64,000 bases of DNA from Palsa-504 sp963767565 (GTDB taxonomy: Bacteria; Actinomycetota; Actinomycetes; Streptosporangiales; Streptosporangiaceae). The position numbers and the translations under genes were made by a program. This document shows positions 17,567-25,946 of the stretch, one piece after another. The notes below the pieces were generated by a model, which saw only the letters and a program-made list of their open reading frames with translations, was not told where the DNA came from and searched no databases. How positions within the stretch are numbered: position 1 is the stretch's first letter; each line of letters begins with the position of its first letter. The stretch lies in NCBI GenBank assembly GCA_963767565.1, contig CAVYEG010000006.1:1984001-2048000 (forward strand), given 5' to 3'.

Positions 17567-17737
17567 TTACAGCTTGCCGCGGTTCCTGGAACCGAGAATG
17601 ATCTGGGTCACGATATACGTGCTCAGGCCAAGCTGAGCCGCTACTTCCTCGGGCCGTTTCCCTTGCTCGTTATACAGCAGGGCCAGTTTCCCCTGTGACT
17701 TGGTCCGCGGGCGGCGTGGTGCGGCCGGGGCGGCCGG
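17567..17737 (-). pseudogene. Orphan helix-turn-helix fragment without a normal start codon
   Basis: On the minus strand a frame ending in TAA at 17567-17569 reads LALLYNEQGKRPEEVAAQLG, then LSTYIVTQIILGSR. This is a well-formed helix-turn-helix of the sigma-region-4 or winged-recombinase type. A stop codon lies about 170 bases upstream and no ATG, GTG or TTG occurs in between, only CTG. It is therefore either the tail of a decayed DNA-binding gene or a small protein with an atypical start. It lies alone in a 346-base gap between two plus-strand genes. Confidence 0.4.
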
Positions 17738-17893
17738 ACGGCGCCGGGCCTACCAGGCCCTCCCAGCCCAGCGGCAAAGCCCCAGCGGCAACCCCTAGTT
17801 CCGGCGATCCGGCCCTGGTGGCATAGTGGCGGATGCCCGGCGTGCTGGTGGCCGGGCAGCGCCCGCGATCTGACTTCAGCGGAAGGAACAGCA

Positions 17894-18349
17894 GTGCCTC
17901 AGGCCGCCAAGGAAGAAATCACGCTTTCGCGCGTCTTCGACGTGCCGCCCGAGCTGGTCTACCGGGCCTTCGTCGATCCCGACCAGCTGTGCCTGTGGTT
18001 CGGGCCGACCGGCTATTCCGTGCCCTGCGAGAGCGTGCAGATCGACGCGCGGCCCGGCGGGTTCCAGCGGTTCGTGATGGTGAGCGACGAGGATCCGGCC
18101 GTGCGCAGCACGGTCGATACGAGCTTGACCGAAGTGGTGGAGAACGAGCTGCTCGACGGGCACCAGGAGGTCGAAGGTACGCCGGGCAGCAGGGTCAGGC
18201 TGCGGCTGGAATTCCGCCCGGAGGGCCACGGCAAGACCCGGCTCGACCTGCGCCAAGGCCCGTTCACCCAGGAGCTCGGCGAGGCCACCAAGACGGGCTG
18301 GGACGACTCGTTCACCCGGCTGGACTCGCTGCTGCGCCGTTCCCTGTAG
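17894..18349 (+). CDS. SRPBCC (AHSA1-like) domain protein
   Basis: A 151-residue protein from GTG 17894, which follows GGAAGGA. It has the start-domain signature of activator-of-Hsp90 homologues: ITLSRVFDVPPELVYRAFVD, CLWFGP, the long C-terminal helix preceded by RLDLRQGPF, and TGWDDSFTRLDSLL. Members form a hydrophobic cavity and usually bind lipophilic ligands or act as stress-related proteins. No partner ArsR-type regulator, the frequent companion of this family, is adjacent. An HTH fragment lies upstream on the other strand. Confidence 0.85.
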   Translation: MPQAAKEEITLSRVFDVPPELVYRAFVDPDQLCLWFGPTGYSVPCESVQIDARPGGFQRFVMVSDEDPAVRSTVDTSLTEVVENELLDGHQEVEGTPGSRVRLRLEFRPEGHGKTRLDLRQGPFTQELGEATKTGWDDSFTRLDSLLRRSL

Positions 18350-18578
18350 CCGGCTGGTCCTGGTGGAGCCGCTGCCGGTGGACCCGCCGCATCAGCCTGG
18401 ATCGTTCGGTACCGATAATGTCCCTCTCGATCTCGGCATGCTCTTGCACCTGGCTGTGCAGGTGACGGCCGAGGTGCCGGCGGCGAGCGGCGGGCCGGTG
18501 GCCGACGACGACCTGACCAGCCGCGGGCTGTGGCAGTACGCGCATTACTACGACCCGGCCGAGTGGGTACGCGGCCGG

Positions 18579-18800
18579 TTACTTCCGGCGCATGGCCAGC
18601 TGCGGGGACAGCCACAGCGGGGGCAGGTAGCCGGCCAGGTTGGACAGCGGCAGGACCTCGGGCTTGAGCTGGATGCCGAGCGCGTCGGCCATGAACACAC
18701 GCCGCTGGGTGACGCGCTGCCACAGGCCGGGATAGCGGGCGGCGAGCCCGGCCCGCTTTGGGGCAACCTGACCCGCTGGCTGGCCGGGGAGTCATAACCG
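18579..18800 (-). pseudogene. C-terminal fragment of a peptidase-like gene
   Basis: On the minus strand a frame ending in TAA at 18579-18581 reads GLAARYPGLWQRVTQRRVF, then MADALGIQLKPEVLPLSN and LAGYLPPLWLSPQLAM. The motif (Leu-Gly-Ile ... Pro-Glu-Val-Leu-Pro-Leu-Ser-Asn ... Gly-Tyr-Leu-Pro-Pro) resembles C-terminal tails found on some actinobacterial Xaa-Pro peptidase-like (M24) proteins, though I am unsure of the family. No catalytic portion is present upstream. The surrounding gap 18350-18972 otherwise holds only an unsupported plus-strand frame (18363-18797) and nothing else I can support. Confidence 0.4.
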
Positions 18801-18972
18801 GCGACGGCCGGGTCAAGGCTCCCCCGCGGCGCCCTCTTCCGTCGCCAAGGTCAAGATCTATAGGCCGAACGGCCCGTAGTTCACGCCGCCGGCCACCTGA
18901 CGTACGCGGCGTGTGTCAGGTTGACCGCCCGCCCGGCTCTTCTGTTTCAGGCCGTGACCCGAGGAGGCAGAA

Positions 18973-19896
18973 ATGGCCATTGAAACGATCATCGAGCATG
19001 GCGAGCCGGATCCCGAACGCGACGACCCGGCCCGGCAGGTGCACGTCAGCGCGGACCAGCTGACGCCAGCTGACGCCGCACTGCCGACCCGCGCGACCGC
19101 CACGATCACGCGGCTGCTGCAGGAGCATCCGGCCGTGGCGAAGGAGATAAAGGACATCCTGCGCGCCCGCGTCTACCTCCGGGAACTGGCCGAGCGCAGC
19201 AGCCGGGCCGGGAAGGCCGAGGAAGAGGCCGACCAGCACCGGTCGAACCTGGCCGTCAAGCTCGATCCCGGCGACCGCCGCACCCTGGGCTTCGGGCTGG
19301 GCCTCGCCATCGTCGTCGCTCTCGTCATCCTCGATGCCGTCCCGCTGAACTGGGCCGCCCAGGCCTTCGGCCTCAACTCCGCCGGGACCGGGCTGGTCAC
19401 GTTCATCCTCGTCGTCGCGTCCATCGGGGCCATGCTGGGCTTCGAGATCACCCGCGGCCACCCGAGGCGACGCGGTGTGCTGGCGGCGGTGGTCACGGTG
19501 GGGTACCTCGCGCTGTTCGGCCTCCGGACCGAGTTCCTGATCACGGTGTCCGCTGACTCGCTGCCGATCGCCGTGCTGCAGTCCGCCCTGCTGACCGCCA
19601 TCTCGGCCGGCCTGGTCCTGTGCGGCTCCGCGGTGCTGGCCCGGACTCGGTCCCTGACCTACTCGCGGGCGCGCGCCGCGGCCCGCCGCGCCGCTCAGGC
19701 GGCCGAGGACGCCCGTGCGGCCGAACGCCAGGCCGCCGAGAAGCTCCAGCGTCACATCGGCAGCCTGCACCACATGCTGCTCCCGTGGGCGCTTCGCTCG
19801 GCCGGCCCGGAGGGCGTCGGCCAGGCCGACTGGGACGCCGCGCTCGACCAGGCCATCCGTGCTCTGTTCTCGACGACGTTCTCGACGACGACGTGA
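18973..19896 (+). CDS. Multi-pass membrane protein flanked by helical cytoplasmic domains
   Basis: A 307-residue protein of no recognised family. A helical N-terminal region (TRLLQEHPAVAKEIKDIL ... ERSSRAGKAEEEADQ) precedes five or so hydrophobic segments between about 112 and 225 (FGLGLAIVVALVILD, GLVTFILVVASIGAM, LAAVVTVGYLALFG, AVLQSALLTAISAG). An Ala/Arg/Glu-rich coiled coil (RARAAARRAAQAAEDARAAE) and a His/Leu-rich tail follow. ATG 18973 sits behind an 18-base leader (18958-18975) identical to one at 23638-23655. The architecture matches the protein at 22797-23621, so the two are probably paralogous parts of one envelope system. Confidence 0.6.
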   Translation: MAIETIIEHGEPDPERDDPARQVHVSADQLTPADAALPTRATATITRLLQEHPAVAKEIKDILRARVYLRELAERSSRAGKAEEEADQHRSNLAVKLDPGDRRTLGFGLGLAIVVALVILDAVPLNWAAQAFGLNSAGTGLVTFILVVASIGAMLGFEITRGHPRRRGVLAAVVTVGYLALFGLRTEFLITVSADSLPIAVLQSALLTAISAGLVLCGSAVLARTRSLTYSRARAAARRAAQAAEDARAAERQAAEKLQRHIGSLHHMLLPWALRSAGPEGVGQADWDAALDQAIRALFSTTFSTTT

Positions 19897-20042
19897 CCGG
19901 ATGCGGTTCGCCGCTCCCTGCACCCAGTGACCCCCCAGACCTAGCTCAGTCGGAGCGTGTCGCCGCCCGCCGTACCGGACACGAACTCAGGTTCCAGCAA
20001 AAGGTGCTGGCCAAGGCGGCTATACGGTGCCAAGTTGTAGTT

Positions 20043-21397
20043 ATGAACCTCACGCCGAGTTTTGAGCGCGAGACCGGCCAGGTGATCCTTGAGGGCCTCC
20101 CCGCGGGGGTGGCAGGAGAAGCCTCCTTGATTCCGGTGCCGGGTCTGGACCTGGCCTTCGACCGTGCCGATGGCCGGCTATGCCGGGTGGTGGTAGATGC
20201 CACCGGTACAGACGGTTCCATCGCGGTCGGTGAGCAGGTAGCAGCGATGCTTACCCGCCTGTTCGGTGCGCAGGCACCGAACATGGTGTCCGGTATCGCA
20301 ACCGGGTCGGAGGAAGCAGGCGTGCTCTCGCCCGAACCCGGGCTAGCCGCAACGCTGTCGAGCCTGGCCCGTCTGGACGCGGCGCGGGCCACCAGCCCGA
20401 TCCCGTCTGGCTCGCCCTGGTGGGCGGCCGAGGCCGCTGAGCTCGCCGAACAGGCTGGCCTGCATGCACGAGCCCGCACCGAAGGGCACCAAGCGCTGGC
20501 CAAGCTGCTCGGCAGCCGGCCAGCATCGACGCAGCAGTGCTTCCCGAACCGGCCGTGCGGGCGGCTCTCGCCGTCGCCGCCAGCATCGCGGTGGACGACC
20601 CGCAGGCCGCCGCCCGGCTGCAGGAGGCAATCGGAGCGCGGTCCGGGCCCGGGCCCGGCGTCCCGCCACCGACACCGACACCAGAATTCGACGTAGCCGA
20701 CGAGGTCGAGAGCCTCGAGAAGGACCGGGTGCGCCTGAGCCGCCTGCACTGGATGCTCGATCCCGACCTCGTGCCCGAAGAGGTCTTCCGGCCCGGGCTG
20801 TCACCGCATTCCGACCTGCTCGTTCGGCATGATGGGGCGACGGGACGGGTGCTAGTCGAGGCCCGGCTGATTCCGGGCGCGGACTGCGACGCGCTCGGCC
20901 GGTGCCAGGCCAGGCTGGTAGACCCAGGCGTCCGCCGCGTGCTGGCTTACGGCGGCTTCGTCAAGGCGGGGACGGCGTCCGCGTCTTCGGTCCGGGCCGA
21001 GCTGCGCCTGGAGTTCCCGCTGGACGAGCTCCAGGAAAGCTGGATCGAGGTGGTGCAGGATCACCGGCGGCCGGTTCGCAGCACCAAGGGGCACCGGATC
21101 AGGCGCGCCTTGCGGTGGGCTGATGCGGCGCTGCGGGCCCAACGCGCTCCGGCGGGCGTGGCCTCGAAGCCGGCTCACGAGGACTGGGCCGCCCTCGCCG
21201 CTGCGGCCTGGGACCGGTGCCGCCGCGACTGGGACGCAGCCGGCGACCGCGACCGTGCCTACCTGGCGGCCCGACGGCAGGCCGCCTTCGACCCGAGGGC
21301 CTGCGTCCCGCCAGCGCCCTCCGCCGCCGCAGCCGCAATCGCCGGCCAGGTGCCCCTCGACGGTCCCGCTTACCTGGCCGAGACGCTCGGCCGCTGA
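20043..21397 (+). pseudogene. Hypothetical cytoplasmic protein, interrupted by one frameshift
   Basis: The first 160 residues from ATG 20043 include PVPGLDLAFDRADGRLCRVV and a helical AEAAELAEQAGLHARARTEG segment. The rest continues in the next frame from about 20519 (ASIDAAVLPEPAVRAAL) to 21397, through VADEVESLEKDRVRLSRLHW, VLVEARLIPGADCDALGRCQ and a helix-rich C-terminus. Restoring one base near 20515-20519 gives a continuous protein of about 450 residues. I do not recognise the family. It lies between the two coiled-coil membrane protein genes and is convergent with an OmpA-like lipoprotein gene. Either a true pseudogene or a sequence error; codon use stays coding-like on both sides. Confidence 0.55.
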
Positions 21398-21422
21398 ACG
21401 AGAAGGACAGCCCGCAGCACAT

Positions 21423-21459
21423 GGGCCCGGGGCAACGACCGCAGCGTCGCCCCGGACCC
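21423..21459. terminator. Strong GC hairpin between convergent genes
   Basis: Arms of about 15 bases with two mismatches (GGGCCCGGGGC...GTCGCCCCGGACCC) and a short loop lie between the stop codons of two convergent genes (21397 and 21468). There is no T tract, as is common for hairpin terminators in GC-rich actinobacteria, and it could serve both directions. Confidence 0.55.
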
Positions 21460-21467
21460 GCAACAGC

Positions 21468-22637
21468 TCAGGATCCGGCTAACTCCTCGATCACCACGAG
21501 GACTCGCCGGTTCGCGCCCGAGGCTCCCGAACCGACTAGGTCACTCGCGCCATGTCCCACGATAATCAGCGAGGATGCCGGGATTTCCCGTGATTCGAAA
21601 AAATTAGCGACTGATGTCGCCCTCTCGTAGGACAAGACGTAGTTGGCCTCGGCCGTACCGGGAGTCGAGGCAAAACCGCTGATCACCGCCGTCGCTCCCG
21701 GCGCCCGCAGCCGCGGCAGCAGCGCCGTGAGTTCCCGGACCGCCACCGGGCTAAGCGCGAAGCTGTCGTTGGCGAACAGTACCGGCACCGAGACCGAATC
21801 GGGCCTCGCGCCGTGGCTCAGGCCAGCCGAGACCAGCCCGGCGAGCTGGGCCGCGGTCACCTCGGGCCCGACCACGGTGGCCTGGGCCGCGCCGGCCCCC
21901 AGCAGGTCGGCCTGGGCCGCGCTGGCCGCCTCCGACGTCGGGAGATAGCTGGTGACCACGATGACGTCGAGTCCGGTCAGCTCGCCAGCCGGAAGCGGGC
22001 CGCTGAGGTCGTCGCAGAACAGGACGATCACCCGGCGGCTGCCGAAGATGTTCCCGGCCTCCGCCTGCAGGTCCGCCAGCGCGCTGGCCGCGACTGCGCT
22101 CTCGGCGGCGAGCGAGCCGTCAGCGGCGGGCGGATCGGGCAGCCGGCTGATCTTGACCGGGATCCCGAGCCGGGCCAGCCAGGCCGAGACGTTCTCGCGG
22201 GTTCTGGCCGCCTCGGCCTGTACCTCCGCGGCGTGCCTGGCCCGCCAGGCTTGCAGCCGCTTGGCGTACTGAGCCGCCTGATACTCCGTCTGCCCGCCGC
22301 CGGGAGCCAGCGGCTGGCCCGCCATGGTGATCGCCGACGGTGCCGGGGAGTCGGACGCGGCGATCGTCCTAGCCGGCGTACCCGCCTGCAGGATCCTCAG
22401 GTCCTCGTCCGGCCGGGCGGTGCTGGCCACGAGGCCGGACAGCGCCGGGCCCGAAGCCGCCCCGGTCAGCACGGTCAGCAGGGCCGCTGAGGGCACGTGC
22501 TGCGTGATCATGACCGGAGCACCGGTCGCCTGGCTGCCGGGCGGACTTGCGACGCTGGACAGGCCGCAGCCGGCCAGCAGGGTGGCCGCGCCGACGGCAG
22601 CGCCGATACGGCCGACTGGGTGGATGGTTTTCCTCAC
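21468..22637 (-). CDS. OmpA-like domain lipoprotein
   Basis: GTG 22637 with a GAAGAGG site gives 389 residues. The N-terminus is a lipoprotein signal (basic KTIHPVGR, hydrophobic core, lipobox LLAGC at about 20-24). The middle region (about 110-280) includes a helical AAQYAKRLQAWRARHAAEVQ segment and a Rossmann-like stretch with VIVLFCDDLSGPL and DVIVVTSYLP. The C-terminal 110 residues are an OmpA/MotB-like peptidoglycan-binding domain: FANDSFALSPVAVRELTALL, NYVLSYERATSVANFF and GANRRVLVVIE. It is expected outside the cytoplasmic membrane, tethering it to the wall. It is divergent from the membrane protein at 22797, with 159 bases between starts, so the two may be co-regulated. Confidence 0.85.
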   Translation of the reverse strand: MRKTIHPVGRIGAAVGAATLLAGCGLSSVASPPGSQATGAPVMITQHVPSAALLTVLTGAASGPALSGLVASTARPDEDLRILQAGTPARTIAASDSPAPSAITMAGQPLAPGGGQTEYQAAQYAKRLQAWRARHAAEVQAEAARTRENVSAWLARLGIPVKISRLPDPPAADGSLAAESAVAASALADLQAEAGNIFGSRRVIVLFCDDLSGPLPAGELTGLDVIVVTSYLPTSEAASAAQADLLGAGAAQATVVGPEVTAAQLAGLVSAGLSHGARPDSVSVPVLFANDSFALSPVAVRELTALLPRLRAPGATAVISGFASTPGTAEANYVLSYERATSVANFFESREIPASSLIIVGHGASDLVGSGASGANRRVLVVIEELAGS

Positions 22638-22796
22638 CTTGACCTCTTCCGTTCCGGTCCCGCCGGCCGCTGCCGCAGGACACTTGCTGCTCGATAAGGA
22701 AGAGACCATCCCAGCCCGAGCCTGACAGGTGTCAGCAAGCGACGATCCGCACCTCTTCTGTAGCGAGTACGGCATGCGCGAGAAGGGAACACGACG

Positions 22797-23621
22797 GTGC
22801 AGCCAGATCACCGGCGGACGCCGGCCCAGATCATCGGCGAGCTGCTGGAAACCCACCTGGAGGCAGCGAGTCTGCTCGCCGAGGCCAGTCACCGCCGGGC
22901 GCTGGCCGTCTGCTCGGCGGCGATCACCCGGTTGAGGCTTGCCGCCGGGCAGGCCGCGCGGCTCGCCTACGAGGAACTGCGGCACCGGCTCGAGCCGCGT
23001 CGTCGCCACCCGATCAATTTCGCCGTGGGGCTGCTGCTTGTCCTGGTGCTGGGCGCCGGATTGGCCATGCTCGACGTCATCGAGCTCAGCGGGCTGCTCG
23101 ACGCATCCCGGGCGGTGCTGCCCGCGCTGGCGGCCGCAGCCGCCTGGCTGACCGCGGCCTGGCTCAGCGTCATCGCCGCCCGCCAGCGGCGCTGGGCTCT
23201 GGTGGCGGCCATCACGGCCGCCGCCCTCGTGCTCGGGCTGCTGCTGGTCGCCCTGCACGGCCTCGGCCGGCCGACGGCCCATCAGTACGCCTCGGCGAGC
23301 GCCGTATTCGGTGCCCTTACCGGCACCTCCATCCTCGCGCTCACGGCGGGTGCGGGCGCGCTCATGGCCTACATGGAGCCGGCCAGCCTGCTCGTGGCGC
23401 GGCGGCGCTGGCACCGGGCCCGGGCCGCCTACGAGGAGGCGGTCGAGACCGAGCACGCCGATGTGCAGGCCGCCGCGGTCGCCGCCGAGGCCTGGCTCGG
23501 CCTGGTCAGGGGGCGGGTGGCGGCGATCGCGGCCGAAGACGAAAACCTCGTGCAGGCGACCGTGGCCTTCGCCGCGGTCCTGGTGGAGAGCAGCCGCCCG
23601 CAGCTCCCGCCCTTGTTGTAA
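22797..23621 (+). CDS. Multi-pass membrane protein with flanking helical domains
   Basis: A 274-residue protein from GTG 22797. An amphipathic helical N-terminus (IIGELLETHLEAASLLAEAS ... YEELRHRLEPRRRH) leads to four hydrophobic segments (FAVGLLLVLVLGAGLAM, VLPALAAAAAWLTAAWLS, ALVAAITAAALVLGLLL, FGALTGTSILALTAGAGAL). A C-terminal cytoplasmic helix rich in Ala, Glu and Arg (RARAAYEEAVETEHADVQAA) follows. Helix, membrane, helix mirrors the protein at 18973-19896. It is divergent from the OmpA-like lipoprotein gene and followed 31 bases later by a small frame with the duplicated leader. No family is recognised. Confidence 0.6.
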   Translation: MQPDHRRTPAQIIGELLETHLEAASLLAEASHRRALAVCSAAITRLRLAAGQAARLAYEELRHRLEPRRRHPINFAVGLLLVLVLGAGLAMLDVIELSGLLDASRAVLPALAAAAAWLTAAWLSVIAARQRRWALVAAITAAALVLGLLLVALHGLGRPTAHQYASASAVFGALTGTSILALTAGAGALMAYMEPASLLVARRRWHRARAAYEEAVETEHADVQAAAVAAEAWLGLVRGRVAAIAAEDENLVQATVAFAAVLVESSRPQLPPLL

Positions 23622-23652
23622 TGCCCAACTGAAGGATCCCGAGGAGGCAGAA

Positions 23653-23820
23653 ATGACCAAGGACACCTGGACCAGGATCAGGCGGCTGCTATCGCGCGCA
23701 GTCACGTACCTGCCCGGCCGGCTGACGTACCGCCCGTCCGCCCGCGGCGACGCTGACCGCGTTGGCGGTCACGATGGCGGCGATGGCCGCCCATTCGGCC
23801 AGGCCCAGCGCCTGTCCTAG
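23653..23820 (+). CDS. Short ORF with duplicated leader, probably a truncated gene
   Basis: ATG 23653 is preceded by the same 18 bases (CCCGAGGAGGCAGAAATG) as the gene at 18973. The first 20 residues (TKDTWTRIRRLLSRAVTYLP) look protein-like, but from about residue 23 the frame overlaps the 3' end of the convergent EamA gene and has shadow-like Gly/Arg/Asp composition. It is either a 55-residue protein or an N-terminal remnant cut off by a rearrangement. Confidence 0.35.
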   Translation: MTKDTWTRIRRLLSRAVTYLPGRLTYRPSARGDADRVGGHDGGDGRPFGQAQRLS

Positions 23821-24735
23821 GACGAGCAGGCCGGTCAGCGCGGCGAAGACCGGGTTGACGCTCATGAAGACGCCGAAGAACCGGGTCGGGATGCGCCGCA
23901 GGGCCAGCGTGTCGGCCACCATCGGGACCGCGGAGCACAGCAGCCCGGCTGCGGCCGCGCGGCCCAGGGCGGTCGCTGTTACGGGGTGGCTGACCAGGAC
24001 CCAGATGCCGACCGGGACGTAGAGCAGGGCGGAGAGGCTGGCCGCGGCGGCGGGACCCTGGGCTCCTGGCAGCCGGGCCCCGACGACCCGGTTGACCAGG
24101 ATGTACCCGGCCCAGCAGGCCGCGGCCAGCAGGGCCAGCCCGAGGCCGGCGTAGTCGGTGCTGGGCTGGGGCCGGGCCAGCACGACGACGGCCGCGCCGG
24201 CGATCAGCGCACAGCCCAGGTCGATCAGGCGGCGTGAGGCCAGCAACGCCACCGCCAGCGGGCCGAGGAACTCCAGCGTCACCGCCAGGCCCAGCCCGAT
24301 CCGGTCGATGGCCGCGTACAGCGACAGGTTCATGGTGGCGAAGATCAGTGCCAGGGCCAGCACCGGCTGCCACTGCGCCCGGGTGAACGAGGCGAACTTC
24401 GGCCGCACGGTGATGAACAGCACGGCGCCGGCCACCCATTGGCGGATGGCGACGACCCCGGCAGGCCCGAGGACCGGGAAGGCCAGAGCGGCCGTGGCCG
24501 CGCCGAGCTGGTTGGACGCGGCGCTGCCGGTCATCAGGGCAATGCCGGCCAGCGGGCTGGGCGGCGCGGCGTGGTCCGGCCCGGCGGACGCGGCGGTCCG
24601 GCCGGCAGGCGCAGCGGTCCGGCCGGCAGGCGCGGCGGTCCGGCCGGCAGGCGCAGCGGTCCGGCCGGCGGGCGCAGCGGTCCGGCCGGCGGAGGGGGCG
24701 GGGAGGGGCTGCTGCGGGCGCGCCATGGCGGTCAT
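23689..24735 (-). CDS. EamA/RhtA-type drug or metabolite exporter
   Basis: ATG 24735 (MTAMARPQQ) gives 348 residues; ATG 24726 and 24777 are alternatives. After a variable N-terminus with five copies of a GRTAAPA heptapeptide, ten membrane helices follow in two EamA repeats. Landmarks are LGPAGVVAIRQWVAG, MNLSLYAAIDRIGLGLAVTL, EFLGPLAVAL, CWAGYILVNRVVG and TRFFGVFMSVNPVFAALTG. The FLGPL and NPVFAALTGLL segments are diagnostic of the RhtA/YdeD branch, which exports amino acids or other small metabolites. It is divergent from a LysR gene 69 bases away, the usual arrangement for a regulated exporter. The last residues overlap the small frame at 23653. Confidence 0.85.
   Translation of the reverse strand: MTAMARPQQPLPAPSAGRTAAPAGRTAAPAGRTAAPAGRTAAPAGRTAASAGPDHAAPPSPLAGIALMTGSAASNQLGAATAALAFPVLGPAGVVAIRQWVAGAVLFITVRPKFASFTRAQWQPVLALALIFATMNLSLYAAIDRIGLGLAVTLEFLGPLAVALLASRRLIDLGCALIAGAAVVVLARPQPSTDYAGLGLALLAAACWAGYILVNRVVGARLPGAQGPAAAASLSALLYVPVGIWVLVSHPVTATALGRAAAAGLLCSAVPMVADTLALRRIPTRFFGVFMSVNPVFAALTGLLVLGQALGLAEWAAIAAIVTANAVSVAAGGRAVRQPAGQVRDCAR
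24585..24690. repeat. 21-bp tandem repeat within the EamA gene
   Basis: About five near-identical copies of a 21-base unit (GCAGCGGTCCGGCCGGCAGG plus one base) encode GRTAAPA repeats at the exporter's cytoplasmic N-terminus. Copies differ by single substitutions, consistent with recent slippage expansion. Because the unit is a multiple of three, copy number changes do not break the frame. Confidence 0.85.
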
Positions 24736-24804
24736 GGAGCCAGCCTGGACCGGGGTCGATCGATACGCAAAATGCATGAACGAGGGCAGCTATACGCTTT
24801 AGTC

Positions 24805-25662
24805 ATGGATCTGGAACTGAGGCACCTGCGCTGTCTGGTGGCGATCGTCGACTCGGGCACGTTCACCGACGCGGCCATCGAGCTCGGCATCTCGCAGGCG
24901 GCGGTGTCGCGGAACCTGATGGCCCTGGAGCAGGTCCTCGGTGTCCGGCTGCTGCACCGCACCAGCCGGACCGTCACCCCGACCACGGCCGGCGTGCACG
25001 CGCTGGCCCAGGCCCGGCAGGTGCTGGCCGCGGCCGACAACCTGGTGGCCGAGGCGACCACGGGCCACACCCGGCTCCGCATCGGCCACGCGTGGTCGGC
25101 TATGGGCCGGCACACGCGCGAGTTCCAGCGCCGCTGGGCGGCCCAGTATCCCGGCGTCGAACTGCAGCTGATCCGGACCAACTCTCCCACCGGCGGCCTG
25201 GCCGAGGGCCTGTGCGACATGGCGGTGCTGCGCACGGCCGTCGACGGCGGCCGCTTCGCCAGCGCGGTGGTGGGTCATGAGCGGCGTTACTGCGCGCTGG
25301 CGGCGGACGACCCCTGGGCCAGGCGGCGCTCGATCAGGCTGGACGAGATCCCGCAGCGCACCTTGCTCGTCGACCGGCGCACCGGGACCACGACACCGGA
25401 GCTGTGGCCCGCCAGCGCCCGGCCGCCGGTCAGGGACACCCGCGACATCGACGACTGGCTGGCCATCATCGCGGCGGGCGGGGGCGTCGGGATCACGCCC
25501 GAAGGCACCACGGCCCAGTACCGGCGTGACGGCGTGATCTTCAGGCCGCTGCGGGACGCCCCGCTCATCACGGTCCAGATGATCTGGCGGCGGCACGACC
25601 CGCACCCGTCGACGCACGCGGCGGTCGCCCTGCTGGCCGCGCTTTACCGCGGCCCCTCATGA
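24805..25662 (+). CDS. LysR family transcriptional regulator
   Basis: ATG 24805 gives 285 residues. The N-terminal winged helix-turn-helix is typical: DLELRHLRCLVAIVDSGTF, DAAIELGISQAAVSRNLMAL, LGVRLLHRTSRTVTPTTAG. The effector-binding domain follows, with LRIGHAWSAMGRH, the return-strand IIAAGGGVGITPEGT and PLITVQMIWRR. It most likely controls the divergent EamA exporter. The 69-base intergenic region contains AT-rich segments (GCAAAATGCATGAA) where a LysR box could lie, and the ATG directly follows TTTAGTC. No ribosome-binding site is obvious, so the message may have a very short leader. Confidence 0.9.
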   Translation: MDLELRHLRCLVAIVDSGTFTDAAIELGISQAAVSRNLMALEQVLGVRLLHRTSRTVTPTTAGVHALAQARQVLAAADNLVAEATTGHTRLRIGHAWSAMGRHTREFQRRWAAQYPGVELQLIRTNSPTGGLAEGLCDMAVLRTAVDGGRFASAVVGHERRYCALAADDPWARRRSIRLDEIPQRTLLVDRRTGTTTPELWPASARPPVRDTRDIDDWLAIIAAGGGVGITPEGTTAQYRRDGVIFRPLRDAPLITVQMIWRRHDPHPSTHAAVALLAALYRGPS

Positions 25663-25946
25663 CGCCTGCCGGGCCGCTATTGGAGCGCGTGGCTGCCGGG
25701 TGAAACCTGCGGTTCACGGCCGTGTGGTGTGGTGCAAGCCGCAGTTCACCACCCTGCTGCGGGATGGCGCGGGTAGCGCGCCGTGCGGCCGCAGTTGTGT
25801 CAAGGGTCACAGCGAAGGGCTGGCCTTGGACGGCTCCGTTACCGGCGAATTTACCTCGTATTTATTTAGGCCGGCTAACTTCGCAAGGGACATGAAGAGG
25901 AAAAATTCCGGTACACGAGACACCATTGGGGCGACGGCCGTTGACC

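Noticed and set aside
18363..18797. 144-codon plus-strand frame
   Set aside because: Composition changes halfway, its second half is antisense to a peptidase-like tail, and no motif is recognised.
22638..23705. Upstream extension of the OmpA-like lipoprotein frame
   Set aside because: It runs antisense through the membrane-protein gene at 22797; the lipoprotein signal at 22637 fixes the start.
24585..24690. Regularly spaced repeats as a possible CRISPR array
   Set aside because: The 21-bp units are directly adjacent without spacers and encode an in-frame peptide repeat; no cas genes are present.
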